Numbered from the stretch's first letter, positions 1 through 6,260 are shown. The stretch: 6,423 bases of DNA from Bacteriovoracaceae bacterium (GCA_947440875.1 CANETG010000158.1:1-6423); one strand, 5' to 3'. Numbers and translations: made by a program. Notes: a model not told the origin generated them from the sequence alone.

Positions 1-1681
1 AATGCTCGAGCGTCACTACAAAGATATGCAGGATATCGAGTTCACGATTGAGAATGGGAAACTGTGGATTCTTCAAACGAGAAATGCCAAACGAACTGTG
101 AACGCTGCCCTCAAAGTGGCCGTCGATCTCGTTGCGGAAGGGCTTATCTCAGAGAAGGAAGCTATTCTTCGTATTCAACCTGAAGACTTGAATCAACTCC
201 TTCATCCACGCCTTGATCCTAAAGCAAAAAAGATTCTCATCGCAACAGGGCTTCCAGCTTCGCCCGGAGCTTCATCCGGTCAGATGGTCTTTACCTCAGC
301 TCACGCCGAAGAATGGCACAAAAATGGGAAGAAAGTCGTTCTCGTGAGATCTGAAACTTCTCCCGAGGACATCGGTGGAATGGTGGCCTCAACCGGGATT
401 CTCACCGCTCGCGGAGGAATGACATCGCATGCGGCAGTCGTCGCGCGTGGAATGGGTAAGCCATGCATCGCTGGGTGTACAGCACTCGTGATTAATGAAA
501 AAGAAAAAACACTCACGGTGAAAGGCAAGGTTTACAAAGAAGGCGATTACATCACATTCGACGGTGCCAACGGGGAAGTTTACGAAGGTGTTGTTCCGAC
601 GATAGAAGCAAAAATTACGGCTGACTTTGCGACGTATATGAAATGGGCCGACGGAGTGAGACGGCTTCGGGTAAGAACAAATGCGGACTCACCGGAAGAC
701 GCTAAAATTGCCGTCGAATTCGGAGCAGAAGGAATTGGCCTCTGTCGGACAGAGCACATGTTCTTTGCACCCGATAGAATTCTTGCCGTCCGAGAGATGA
801 TTTTCGCTGAGAATGAAAGAGACAGAAAAAAAGCGCTCGATAAGCTTCTCCCGTACCAGAGAAGTGATTTCAAGGGAATCTTCAGGGAAATGACGGGCAG
901 GCCGGTCAACATTCGACTTCTGGATCCACCTCTTCACGAGTTTCTTCCGCACGCAGAAAAAGATCAGCAAGAACTTGCGACGGTGCTTAATCTTTCGATG
1001 AAACAGATCAAGGAAAGAAACGACGCTCTTCACGAATTTAATCCGATGCTTGGTCACCGGGGCTGTCGGCTTGCTGTTACTTACCCAGAAATCTATCTCA
1101 TGCAGGTAAGAGCAATTATCGAAGCCGCCGTTGAAAGTGATAAAGAAGGGATAAAAGTGATCCCGGAAATCATGATTCCTTTGACCTCTGAACTTCGCGA
1201 ATATTCTCTCATCCAAAAAGACTGTAAGGCCGAGATCGAAAAAGTATTTAAAGAGAAAAATCACACGGTGAAATACAAAATGGGCACCATGCTCGAACTC
1301 CCGAGAGCGTGTATCATGGCAGGGGACATTGCTAAGGAAGCGGAGTTCTTTTCGTTTGGAACGAACGATCTGACTCAGACAACGTTTGGACTCTCACGCG
1401 ATGATGCGGGGAAATTTCTCCCGACTTACACGCAGAGAGGAATTTATCCTCGGGATCCATTTGTTTCCATCGATCAGGAAGGTGTCGGCTTCCTCATGAA
1501 GCACGCGATCACTGAAGGAAAGAAAACAAATCCAGAGATTCACAATGGGATTTGCGGCGAGCATGGTGGAGAACCTCAGTCCGTTGAATTTTGTCACCGC
1601 ATCGGACTCGACTACGTGAGCTGCTCACCTTTCCGCGTACCCATCGCGAGATTGGCCGCGGCACAGGCGGTCCTTCGTTAA
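1..1681 (+). CDS. ppdK: Pyruvate, phosphate dikinase, C-terminal part (5' end outside window)
   Basis: Interconverts pyruvate, ATP and phosphate with PEP, AMP and pyrophosphate in the cytoplasm. The frame enters from the left edge (first whole codon at base 2), so the Met there is internal; family members run about 870-900 residues and 559 are visible. Seen: the end of the nucleotide-binding domain (DMQDIEFTIENGKLWILQTRN), then the phosphohistidine domain with GGMTSHAAVVARGMGKPC, where His143 is the swivelling catalytic histidine and Thr141 the usual regulatory phosphorylation site. The PEP/pyruvate barrel follows: GLCRTEH (Arg249), RLLDPPLHEF (Arg305), GHRGCR, TMLELPR (Glu432), FGTNDLTQTTFG (Asn455) and GICGEHGG (catalytic Cys518). 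From memory these sit at a constant offset of 312-313 from the Clostridium symbiosum enzyme (His455, Arg561, Arg617, Glu745, Asn768, Cys831), so about 312 residues are missing and the visible part appears intact. The stop TAA shares its last A with the next gene's ATG. Confidence 0.97.
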   Translation, partial: MLERHYKDMQDIEFTIENGKLWILQTRNAKRTVNAALKVAVDLVAEGLISEKEAILRIQPEDLNQLLHPRLDPKAKKILIATGLPASPGASSGQMVFTSAHAEEWHKNGKKVVLVRSETSPEDIGGMVASTGILTARGGMTSHAAVVARGMGKPCIAGCTALVINEKEKTLTVKGKVYKEGDYITFDGANGEVYEGVVPTIEAKITADFATYMKWADGVRRLRVRTNADSPEDAKIAVEFGAEGIGLCRTEHMFFAPDRILAVREMIFAENERDRKKALDKLLPYQRSDFKGIFREMTGRPVNIRLLDPPLHEFLPHAEKDQQELATVLNLSMKQIKERNDALHEFNPMLGHRGCRLAVTYPEIYLMQVRAIIEAAVESDKEGIKVIPEIMIPLTSELREYSLIQKDCKAEIEKVFKEKNHTVKYKMGTMLELPRACIMAGDIAKEAEFFSFGTNDLTQTTFGLSRDDAGKFLPTYTQRGIYPRDPFVSIDQEGVGFLMKHAITEGKKTNPEIHNGICGEHGGEPQSVEFCHRIGLDYVSCSPFRVPIARLAAAQAVLR

Positions 1682-2049
1682 TGCTAATCCAACGAACACT
1701 TTCAGGATTTATCTTGGGAGTTTTTTTTCTTCTTTTTTCGTGCGCAGAAGCCCCGGTTTCTGATCCCCATCGTCACGATGACGGATTCTATAAAACCACA
1801 CTCGTCACTGGGCGATTCGAAGGATTTGAATCTTATAAAGACTGGGTTGTGTATCTCACGGGCTTTAATTACAAGTCAGTCGTCTATAAAGTCGAGACTT
1901 CGGGATCATTTCATATCAATGCGGTGAATATTCTTCCAGGTGATTATCGCCTCAACTTTGGAGTCATGAAGTCTAAAACTCCAGGCTCACTAAAAATTAG
2001 AATAGATGGTCTTCGGACTCATCTCGGTGTCATTCAGGCGGGACAATAA
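1681..2049 (+). CDS. Small exported lipoprotein with a C-terminal beta-sandwich-like region
   Basis: This encodes 122 residues with no recognised family. The start chosen is the ATG overlapping the ppdK stop (TAATG); a longer frame from 1591 would lie wholly inside ppdK and would bury the signal peptide. The N-terminus MLIQRTLSGFILGVFFLLFSC is a lipoprotein signal peptide: one Arg, a hydrophobic stretch, and the lipobox-like LFSC with Cys21 as the lipidated residue. The residue after Cys is Ala, not Asp, which by the enterobacterial rule would favour the outer membrane. A His/Asp-rich patch (DPHRHDD) follows. Then come alternating strands, with a segment resembling the DGSFxxxNLPPGxYRL pattern of carboxypeptidase-regulatory-like beta-sandwiches (ETSGSFHINAVNILPGDYRL). 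AGGCGG about 10 bases before the ATG is a weak Shine-Dalgarno, so coupling to ppdK translation is likely. Function is unknown; an envelope structural or binding role is inference. Confidence 0.85.
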   Translation: MLIQRTLSGFILGVFFLLFSCAEAPVSDPHRHDDGFYKTTLVTGRFEGFESYKDWVVYLTGFNYKSVVYKVETSGSFHINAVNILPGDYRLNFGVMKSKTPGSLKIRIDGLRTHLGVIQAGQ

Positions 2050-2052
2050 TTC

Positions 2053-2964
2053 ATGAAAAGCCTCCTTCACATCATCCACTCACTTCTTCCGCACAGCCCT
2101 TTTGATGCTGTGGGTGTGGGTGTTATTAATTTCGAGGCAATGACTTTCGAGGCATTTGAAGTGGAAAAGAGTGAAGGTGATCTATTAACGAGGAGTGAGC
2201 CTCGGATTTATTTCGATCTCGCCTCTCTCACAAAGCCCTTAACTAATTCTTTAACGTATTTTCTTAAACCAGAATCCTTTGATGAGAAGATGAAACTTTG
2301 TCTCTCTCATCGCGGCGGTCTTCCGTCGTGGGGATTGCTCCCCAGGGTGGACTGGGAGAAAATTATCCTGGGTTTTGACATCAAAGAATCCGAGACTCTC
2401 TATTCCGATTTTTCGGCTCTAAGAGTTTTCTTAGAGCTTTCGAAGAAGGGCGTTGGTCAAAAAGAGATTTGCCAGAAGATCTGGGACAAGGAAACGATGT
2501 ACTGGCTTGATCTTCCGCCGTGGTACCCCACTTTGCAAAATGGCTACGTTAACGGGCATCCCAACTTCAAGGAAGTCCACGATCCGAATGCTCGAAATCT
2601 GCGAGTGTATTGTCCGCACGCAGGGATTTTTTCAACGGTGGACGGTCTTTGCCGAACGCTCCTGAATTACGAGCAGGAGACAGGCATGCTTGGAAAAGTA
2701 AAAAACGATCTGAAGACTCATGCTCATCGTTTTTCTTTCGGCTGGGATAGGGTCGAGAACCCAGAAAATACACTGGCCGGAAAAGGCGCAGGCGCTTCGA
2801 CTTTTGGGCACCTTGGTTTCACTGGTCAATCGATCTGGATTGATCCGGATCGTAAGCTCGGTCACGTTATCCTGTCGAATGCGACGAAACACTCCTGGTA
2901 CGACAAACAAGGCCTCAATGATCTCCGGCGAGCTCTCGGCGAAAAAGTCTGGGAAATGAAATAA
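2053..2964 (+). CDS. Serine hydrolase of the beta-lactamase / class C penicillin-binding protein family
   Basis: 303 residues of the beta-lactamase family (PF00144 type), which includes class C beta-lactamases, DD-peptidases and esterases. All three active-site elements are visible: Ser58-x-x-Lys61 in FDLASLTKPLTN (nucleophile and base), Tyr117-Ser-Asp in LYSDFSALRVF (the YxN position), and His253-x-Gly in FGHLGFTGQSIWIDP (the KTG/HxG position). Other family hallmarks are SHRGGLPSW (usually THTSGLPxW), VHDPNARNL and HAGIFSTVDGLCR. At about 300 residues it is compact (many members are 350-450). No signal peptide is evident: the N-terminus MKSLLHIIHSLLPHSPFD is interrupted by His and Pro. It lies 3 bases after the lipoprotein stop, in the same frame, with AGGCGGGA about 10 bases upstream as a moderate Shine-Dalgarno, so the two are probably co-translated. 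Substrate is not predictable; a cytoplasmic esterase or muropeptide hydrolase is as plausible as a beta-lactamase. Confidence 0.92.
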   Translation: MKSLLHIIHSLLPHSPFDAVGVGVINFEAMTFEAFEVEKSEGDLLTRSEPRIYFDLASLTKPLTNSLTYFLKPESFDEKMKLCLSHRGGLPSWGLLPRVDWEKIILGFDIKESETLYSDFSALRVFLELSKKGVGQKEICQKIWDKETMYWLDLPPWYPTLQNGYVNGHPNFKEVHDPNARNLRVYCPHAGIFSTVDGLCRTLLNYEQETGMLGKVKNDLKTHAHRFSFGWDRVENPENTLAGKGAGASTFGHLGFTGQSIWIDPDRKLGHVILSNATKHSWYDKQGLNDLRRALGEKVWEMK

Positions 2965-2993
2965 TTTCACGATCACGAAGTTTGAAATCATCC

Positions 2994-3010
2994 TGATATA
3001 TAGTTCTGCG
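2994..3010 (+). promoter_or_regulatory. Possible extended -10 promoter immediately before the APP1-like gene
   Basis: TGATATATAGT at 2994-3004 contains an extended -10 (TG, one base, TATATA) and, shifted by two, TATAGT with 5 of 6 matches to the consensus. Transcription would begin about 6-7 bases after the box, at or within a base or two of the ATG at 3011. No convincing -35 lies at the right distance (the TTGAAA at 2982 is only 9 bases away), which is tolerable for an extended -10. The stretch before the ATG has no purine-rich Shine-Dalgarno, which fits a leaderless transcript. Motif match only. Confidence 0.35.
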
Positions 3011-3757
3011 ATGAAAATTTTCTTCTTCGCTTTTTTTCTTAGTTTTAACGCTCTTGCGGGCATCACTGTGATCAGTGATCTCGACGACACCATCAAAATC
3101 ACAGATGCGGGGAACCTTGGAAACGCGACCTTCAATGGTCTCTTGACCGAGAATGTCTTCACTGGAATCCCTGAGTTTTTTAAAGAGCTTCGGGAGTACT
3201 CAGGCTCATTGCACGTGGTGAGCGCGGGGCCGAAGCTCATCAGAGGCAGGGTCTCTTCACTTCTTAAGAAATTTAAAATTCAGCACGATGGAATCCACAT
3301 GCGTGCAGTTCCAGGAAAAGAAGGGAAGCTTGATTTTAAAGTCCGCACCGTCCTCGAAATCATGAACAAAACGTCAGACGACGTCATCCTTCTGGGTGAC
3401 GACGTGGATCTCGATCCAGAAGCGTATGCTGAAATCATTAAGCAACATCCGGAAAGAATCCTCGGAGTCTACATCCACATGGTAAAGGATCGCCCGATCC
3501 CAGAAAATTTCACTCGCTACTGGACCAGTCTGGATCTTGCGCTTCAAGAAAACATTGCGGGGAGACTGGATAGTGACTCAGTTTCAGCGGTCTTAAGAGC
3601 ACTCCTCGAGGAAACCAAGCTCGCCTCCATCATCCCTCAATTTGCAGACTGTCCAACCACGACGGTTGTCTGGGAGTGGCAGGTCTCAACTCAGTTCTCA
3701 ACTGAAGCACTCGAGCTTTCTCGGAAACTCAATGAGTTCTGCCTTCGGGGGAAGTGA
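3011..3757 (+). CDS. Exported HAD-type phosphatase, APP1 / DUF2183 (phosphatidate phosphatase-like)
   Basis: 248 residues. The start gives a clean Sec signal peptide, MKIFFFAFFLSFNALA, with cleavage expected after Ala16 (ALA-G). The mature protein opens directly with the HAD nucleophile motif ISDLDDTIK: Asp23 would form the phospho-aspartyl intermediate and Asp25 act as acid/base. The other HAD motifs follow in order: Ser71 in LHVVSAGP (motif II), Lys110 in LDFKVRTV (motif III), and the acidic metal-binding motif LLGDDVDLDPEAY (Asp130, Asp131). ISDLDDTIK, the VSAGP turn and the compact single domain fit the APP1 catalytic-domain family (PF09949 type), whose yeast member dephosphorylates phosphatidic acid to diacylglycerol. 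Export would place it in the periplasm or outside the cell. It follows the serine hydrolase by 46 bases and lacks a Shine-Dalgarno. The family call is firm; the lipid substrate is inferred from the yeast member. Confidence 0.9.
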   Translation: MKIFFFAFFLSFNALAGITVISDLDDTIKITDAGNLGNATFNGLLTENVFTGIPEFFKELREYSGSLHVVSAGPKLIRGRVSSLLKKFKIQHDGIHMRAVPGKEGKLDFKVRTVLEIMNKTSDDVILLGDDVDLDPEAYAEIIKQHPERILGVYIHMVKDRPIPENFTRYWTSLDLALQENIAGRLDSDSVSAVLRALLEETKLASIIPQFADCPTTTVVWEWQVSTQFSTEALELSRKLNEFCLRGK

Positions 3758-3816
3758 GTCAGAGTCTGTCAGTACGCTCACTAAAGCGAGCCCTAGGGGC
3801 GGCTAACCGGTGCGAG

Positions 3817-3826
3817 TTGAATTCAA
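3817..3826. repeat. 10-bp perfect palindrome TTGAATTCAA in the intergenic region
   Basis: TTGAATTCAA is self-complementary over all ten bases and lies about 120 bases before the ATG at 3943, in the 185-base non-coding gap between the phosphatase and the large exported protein. It could be a regulator half-site or chance. The rest of the gap up to 3816 holds only weak 4-bp stems (around 3776-3800) without a T-tract, so no intrinsic terminator was found for the upstream operon. Confidence 0.3.
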
Positions 3827-3848
3827 AAAATAGTTATCTTAAACCACC

Positions 3849-3871
3849 AAGTGTCTAGATAATCGACACTT
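3849..3871 (+). promoter_or_regulatory. 7-bp dyad AAGTGTC / GACACTT enclosing a possible -10 box
   Basis: AAGTGTC at 3849-3855 and GACACTT at 3865-3871 are perfect reverse complements separated by nine A/T-rich bases. The spacer contains GATAAT (3858-3863), 5 of 6 matches to a -10 box; the best -35 candidate, TTATCT at 3834-3839 with an 18-base spacer, is weak (3 of 6). If real, transcription would begin near 3870, giving a leader of about 70 bases to the ATG at 3943. A dyad sitting astride a -10 box is the usual arrangement of a repressor operator. No T-run follows, so it is unlikely to be an intrinsic terminator. The dyad is directly visible; its role is inferred. Confidence 0.4.
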
Positions 3872-3942
3872 TCGGGATTCGATTGGAGAGATCAAAATTC
3901 GTTTGGATTCTAACAGAAATTTCCGACAAGTGCTCTAAGACT

Positions 3943-6162
3943 ATGATTGTTTTTTATCGAGAATTTTTCTTCGCCTTTTTCTTTGTACTCCTTTCGAGTT
4001 CGTCTTTTTCTGTGGAAGAAATTTCGTCAAGACTTGTCATCCAGAATTTCCCAGAAGCAGTTCGAACAATCTCTGATGCGGAAAGTTTTATTCGCAGCCG
4101 AATTCCTGAAAATGAATTCAATCAACTTAAAGTTACGCGCTCGGAGAACTCTCTTGTTTTTGAAGTTAACGATGAAAGTTACACCGTTGCTTTTCATCAA
4201 GGGCAGATCATCCAGCACTCTTCAGTGACAGACAAAGCCATGCGTGCCCAGGACGGTCCATTGCAGTTTGGAAGAACTTCTGAACGTCTAGGCATTCCCC
4301 TCCTGGAAACTTCTCCCCAAGGAAGGCAGCTTCTTGAGACTCTAAGAAGAAACTATCGCTTTGAATTAAATGAGGGAGAGCTTGTTAACCGGTACATGAA
4401 TGAAAACGGCCTACGAGGCGCCAATGAAATCGTCGAGAATGACAATTTTAGGACGATCGAGCGAACGGTACTGTCAGCAACGAACCATTCTGAGCACCCT
4501 TCCACCATCATGGCACATGAACTCCAGCATCTTTTGAATCAGTACACTCTCTCCGATATGGTGAACGAGCTTCCAAGAGAAATCCTGGGAGATCCCCAAC
4601 AGGCCCGAGCGTTCACACAAATGTTTGATGAGTACCTGGCAGTCAAGAGGTCTGTTGAAATTTATCACTCGCTCATTTCAAATTTTCCACACATTGCAAC
4701 TCATGAAATGCAGAGTCTCTCCAGGATGAATGATCACGAACTGAAAAGATTTGTCGTCTCAAAGTGGTCCAAGTTTTATCGCTGGAATGAGGTGACCGGA
4801 AGAGCCTTTGTTGAGTTACCGTCGTCGCTTAATTTAACTTTAAGAGGAGTGGATGAATCCGTTGCGTCTTTGAGACTTCGGAATGATCTTCCCTTGCCTG
4901 CGACTTTCGAAAAAAAGATCCGGCTCGAGCAGGCAGGTAATGATTTTAGTATCATTCATGAAAGCTTTGCTTCCCCACTGGATTCTACGTTAAGAGTACC
5001 GTTTCGTCCGACGGAACAAAATATTTTTGAAATCCCTTATGTTGAACTGACTCCTGCCCAAGTTGACATGGTAGGGAGATCCTCTCTCCCGGAATTCTAC
5101 AGAACCCCCGAAGGAAGGGTTCGATACTTTATTCACCCGCAGTCGATAAATTACTATCGGGAACGAATTCCCAACATGGAACTTAAGTGGGGAGAATATG
5201 CGGCGAGCTCCCTCGCTTCCAACAGGTCTCTCGTCGTGTGGGAGATTTCTCACCCTGAAAATTCTCGGCTTGTGAAAGTTTCTCTGGATGCTACGATCGG
5301 TGGGGTCTCTCGGATGAATAAACCTGCGGATCTGGCTCATTCTGTTTTTGCGAGCGGGCTCATGAGGGAAATACCCGCCTCGTTTTGGCAACGACATAAT
5401 ATGTCGGCGCTAGTCGAGGAGACGGCATTTACCCCGCGGAGTATTGAGTTCGGAATGTACGATAAGTCTTACATCAATCCTCCTCCAGCAGGAACGACTG
5501 AGCTTCCTTCCTTTGCTCTTTATACGAAAACCAATGGGGTCACTCTACTCGAGACTCTTGCCACAAATGAGAACCTGGCCGTCGATGTTTATTACAGAGA
5601 AAAAATATTGAAGCCTTTGGCGAATTATTACACTGAGCTTTACCTGAAGTACGGGCTCATGCCTGAAGCCCACTCTCAAAACATGTCCATTTTGGTGAGA
5701 GATGGAAAGCTGGTTGGCTTTACAACTTTGGACATGGGAGGAATGAATGTTGATCCGGAGATGCGATCTATAAATGGTCTTCGTACCAATCCTGAAACAT
5801 ATGTCGCTCATTTTAATGAGGCCTACGCTCGGACAGACTATCTCGAGAGCGCAAGAACGGGGGCCGGAAAACTTATCGATGTTTACTTCAAGCGAGGATT
5901 CGGAGATGGATTCGCAAGGCTCATGGCCGAAAGAAATCAACTCCCTCTGGATTCTACCCGAGCTTCTTTGTCTGCGGATGTGGACAGATACTTTTCAGAA
6001 GCTTACAAAAGGCAAACGGGTCTCACCCTCGGACCTGGAATTAGCTGGTCAGACAGATTGAAGGATCCTTTTAGGCAGAGCCCTAGTGCATCCAGGACAC
6101 CGACCTCTGTCACTCACCCAGCAACTAAATGCTTGCTGAGGAACTTCATCCTTGCGAGATAA
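3943..6162 (+). CDS. Exported two-part protein: zincin-like HExxH domain plus IucA/IucC (NIS synthetase)-like ATP-binding region
   Basis: 739 residues from the ATG at 3943. That start gives a signal peptide (MIVFYREFFFAFFFVLLSSSSFS, cleavage near residue 23); an in-frame TTG at 3883 would add 20 polar residues before it. Neither start has a clear Shine-Dalgarno. Residues 24-160 are unrecognised. STIMAHELQHLLNQ holds a zincin motif (His192, Glu193, His196); Glu230 in FDEYLAVKRSVE is the likeliest third zinc ligand, Glu239 the alternative. From about residue 380 the protein follows the ATP-binding part of IucA/IucC siderophore synthetases: YFIHPQ (His398), an SxR motif (Ser426, Arg428; family SxRT), LVKVSLDATIGGVSR with Lys445 and Arg457 twelve apart (family KL...ITSA.R), KYGLMPEAHSQN (His577, Gln579, Asn580; family EAHGQN) and LDMGG (Asp597; family RDFGG) 17 after the Asn. 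The upstream HPxHPxxK region of true synthetases was not found. The S/T-rich tail ends at TAA 6160. Family links come from motif order and spacing; function is unknown. Confidence 0.85.
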   Translation: MIVFYREFFFAFFFVLLSSSSFSVEEISSRLVIQNFPEAVRTISDAESFIRSRIPENEFNQLKVTRSENSLVFEVNDESYTVAFHQGQIIQHSSVTDKAMRAQDGPLQFGRTSERLGIPLLETSPQGRQLLETLRRNYRFELNEGELVNRYMNENGLRGANEIVENDNFRTIERTVLSATNHSEHPSTIMAHELQHLLNQYTLSDMVNELPREILGDPQQARAFTQMFDEYLAVKRSVEIYHSLISNFPHIATHEMQSLSRMNDHELKRFVVSKWSKFYRWNEVTGRAFVELPSSLNLTLRGVDESVASLRLRNDLPLPATFEKKIRLEQAGNDFSIIHESFASPLDSTLRVPFRPTEQNIFEIPYVELTPAQVDMVGRSSLPEFYRTPEGRVRYFIHPQSINYYRERIPNMELKWGEYAASSLASNRSLVVWEISHPENSRLVKVSLDATIGGVSRMNKPADLAHSVFASGLMREIPASFWQRHNMSALVEETAFTPRSIEFGMYDKSYINPPPAGTTELPSFALYTKTNGVTLLETLATNENLAVDVYYREKILKPLANYYTELYLKYGLMPEAHSQNMSILVRDGKLVGFTTLDMGGMNVDPEMRSINGLRTNPETYVAHFNEAYARTDYLESARTGAGKLIDVYFKRGFGDGFARLMAERNQLPLDSTRASLSADVDRYFSEAYKRQTGLTLGPGISWSDRLKDPFRQSPSASRTPTSVTHPATKCLLRNFILAR
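4516..4530 (+). other. HELQH zinc-metalloprotease-type motif within the large exported protein
   Basis: Codons for His192-Glu193-Leu-Gln-His196, preceded by STIMA and followed by LLNQY, the hydrophobic helix context typical of zincins. A Glu-rich helix (FDEYLAVKRSVEIYHSL) 34-43 residues after the second His can supply the third ligand, as in gluzincin-type proteases. HExxH also occurs by chance; the helix context and downstream Glu raise the odds. Confidence 0.6.
5080..6042 (+). other. Region resembling the ATP-binding part of IucA/IucC (NIS) synthetases
   Basis: Residues about 380-700 of the large protein. In order: IHPQ (like the family's VHPWQ), SNRS at 426-429 (like SMRT/SLRT), Lys445 and Arg457 with the family's spacing of 12, EAHSQN at 575-580 and Asp597. 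From memory the matching ATP contacts in AcsD are Ser279, Arg281, Lys293, Arg305, His444, Asn447 and Asp464; the Lys-Arg, His-Asn and Asn-Asp spacings (12, 3 and 17) agree exactly. Differences: the family Thr eight after the Lys is Gly453, and the Arg of the RD pair is Leu596. Domain edges are approximate. Confidence 0.65.
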
Positions 6163-6190
6163 AGACTTTCTTTGATGGTGCGCAATCTTC

Positions 6191-6239
6191 CTATCAAAAA
6201 TCGACTCATCAGCGCATCACTAGTAATGATGAGTGATAG
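6191..6239. repeat. Nested inverted repeats downstream of the large gene
   Basis: ACTCATCA (6204-6211) and TGATGAGT (6227-6234) are a perfect 8-bp inverted repeat with a 15-base loop. Just outside, CTATC (6191-6195) pairs with GATAG (6235-6239), separated from the inner stem by an 8-base bulge on the 5' side only. Alternative pairings compete with it: CATCA/TGATG (6215-6219 with 6227-6231) and ATCACT/AGTGAT (6216-6221 with 6232-6237). It starts 28 bases after the stop at 6162. It could be a 3' mRNA structure or a protein-binding site. No T-run follows directly. Confidence 0.5.
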
Positions 6240-6260
6240 TTCTATTAACCACTTTGCCCG

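Noticed and set aside
2..4. ATG at the left edge as the start of the dikinase
   Set aside because: The residues after it are conserved interior sequence of pyruvate phosphate dikinase and about 312 N-terminal residues are missing, so this Met is internal.
689..1264. 191-residue open frame on the minus strand
   Set aside because: It is antisense to the strongly conserved ppdK coding sequence and shows no recognisable motif.
1591..1680. A longer lipoprotein starting at 1591
   Set aside because: It would lie inside ppdK in another frame and put 30 charged residues before a clear lipoprotein signal peptide; the ATG at 1681 is better.
2982..3004. TTGAAA as a -35 box for the APP1-like gene
   Set aside because: It is only 9 bases from TATATA, far short of the 16-18 needed.
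2632..3240. 202-residue open frame on the minus strand
   Set aside because: It is antisense to the ends of two well-supported genes and crosses the gap between them; no family resemblance.
3775..3800. Terminator after the APP1-like gene
   Set aside because: Only 4-bp stems (GCTC/GAGC and GCCC/GGGC) are present and no T-tract follows.
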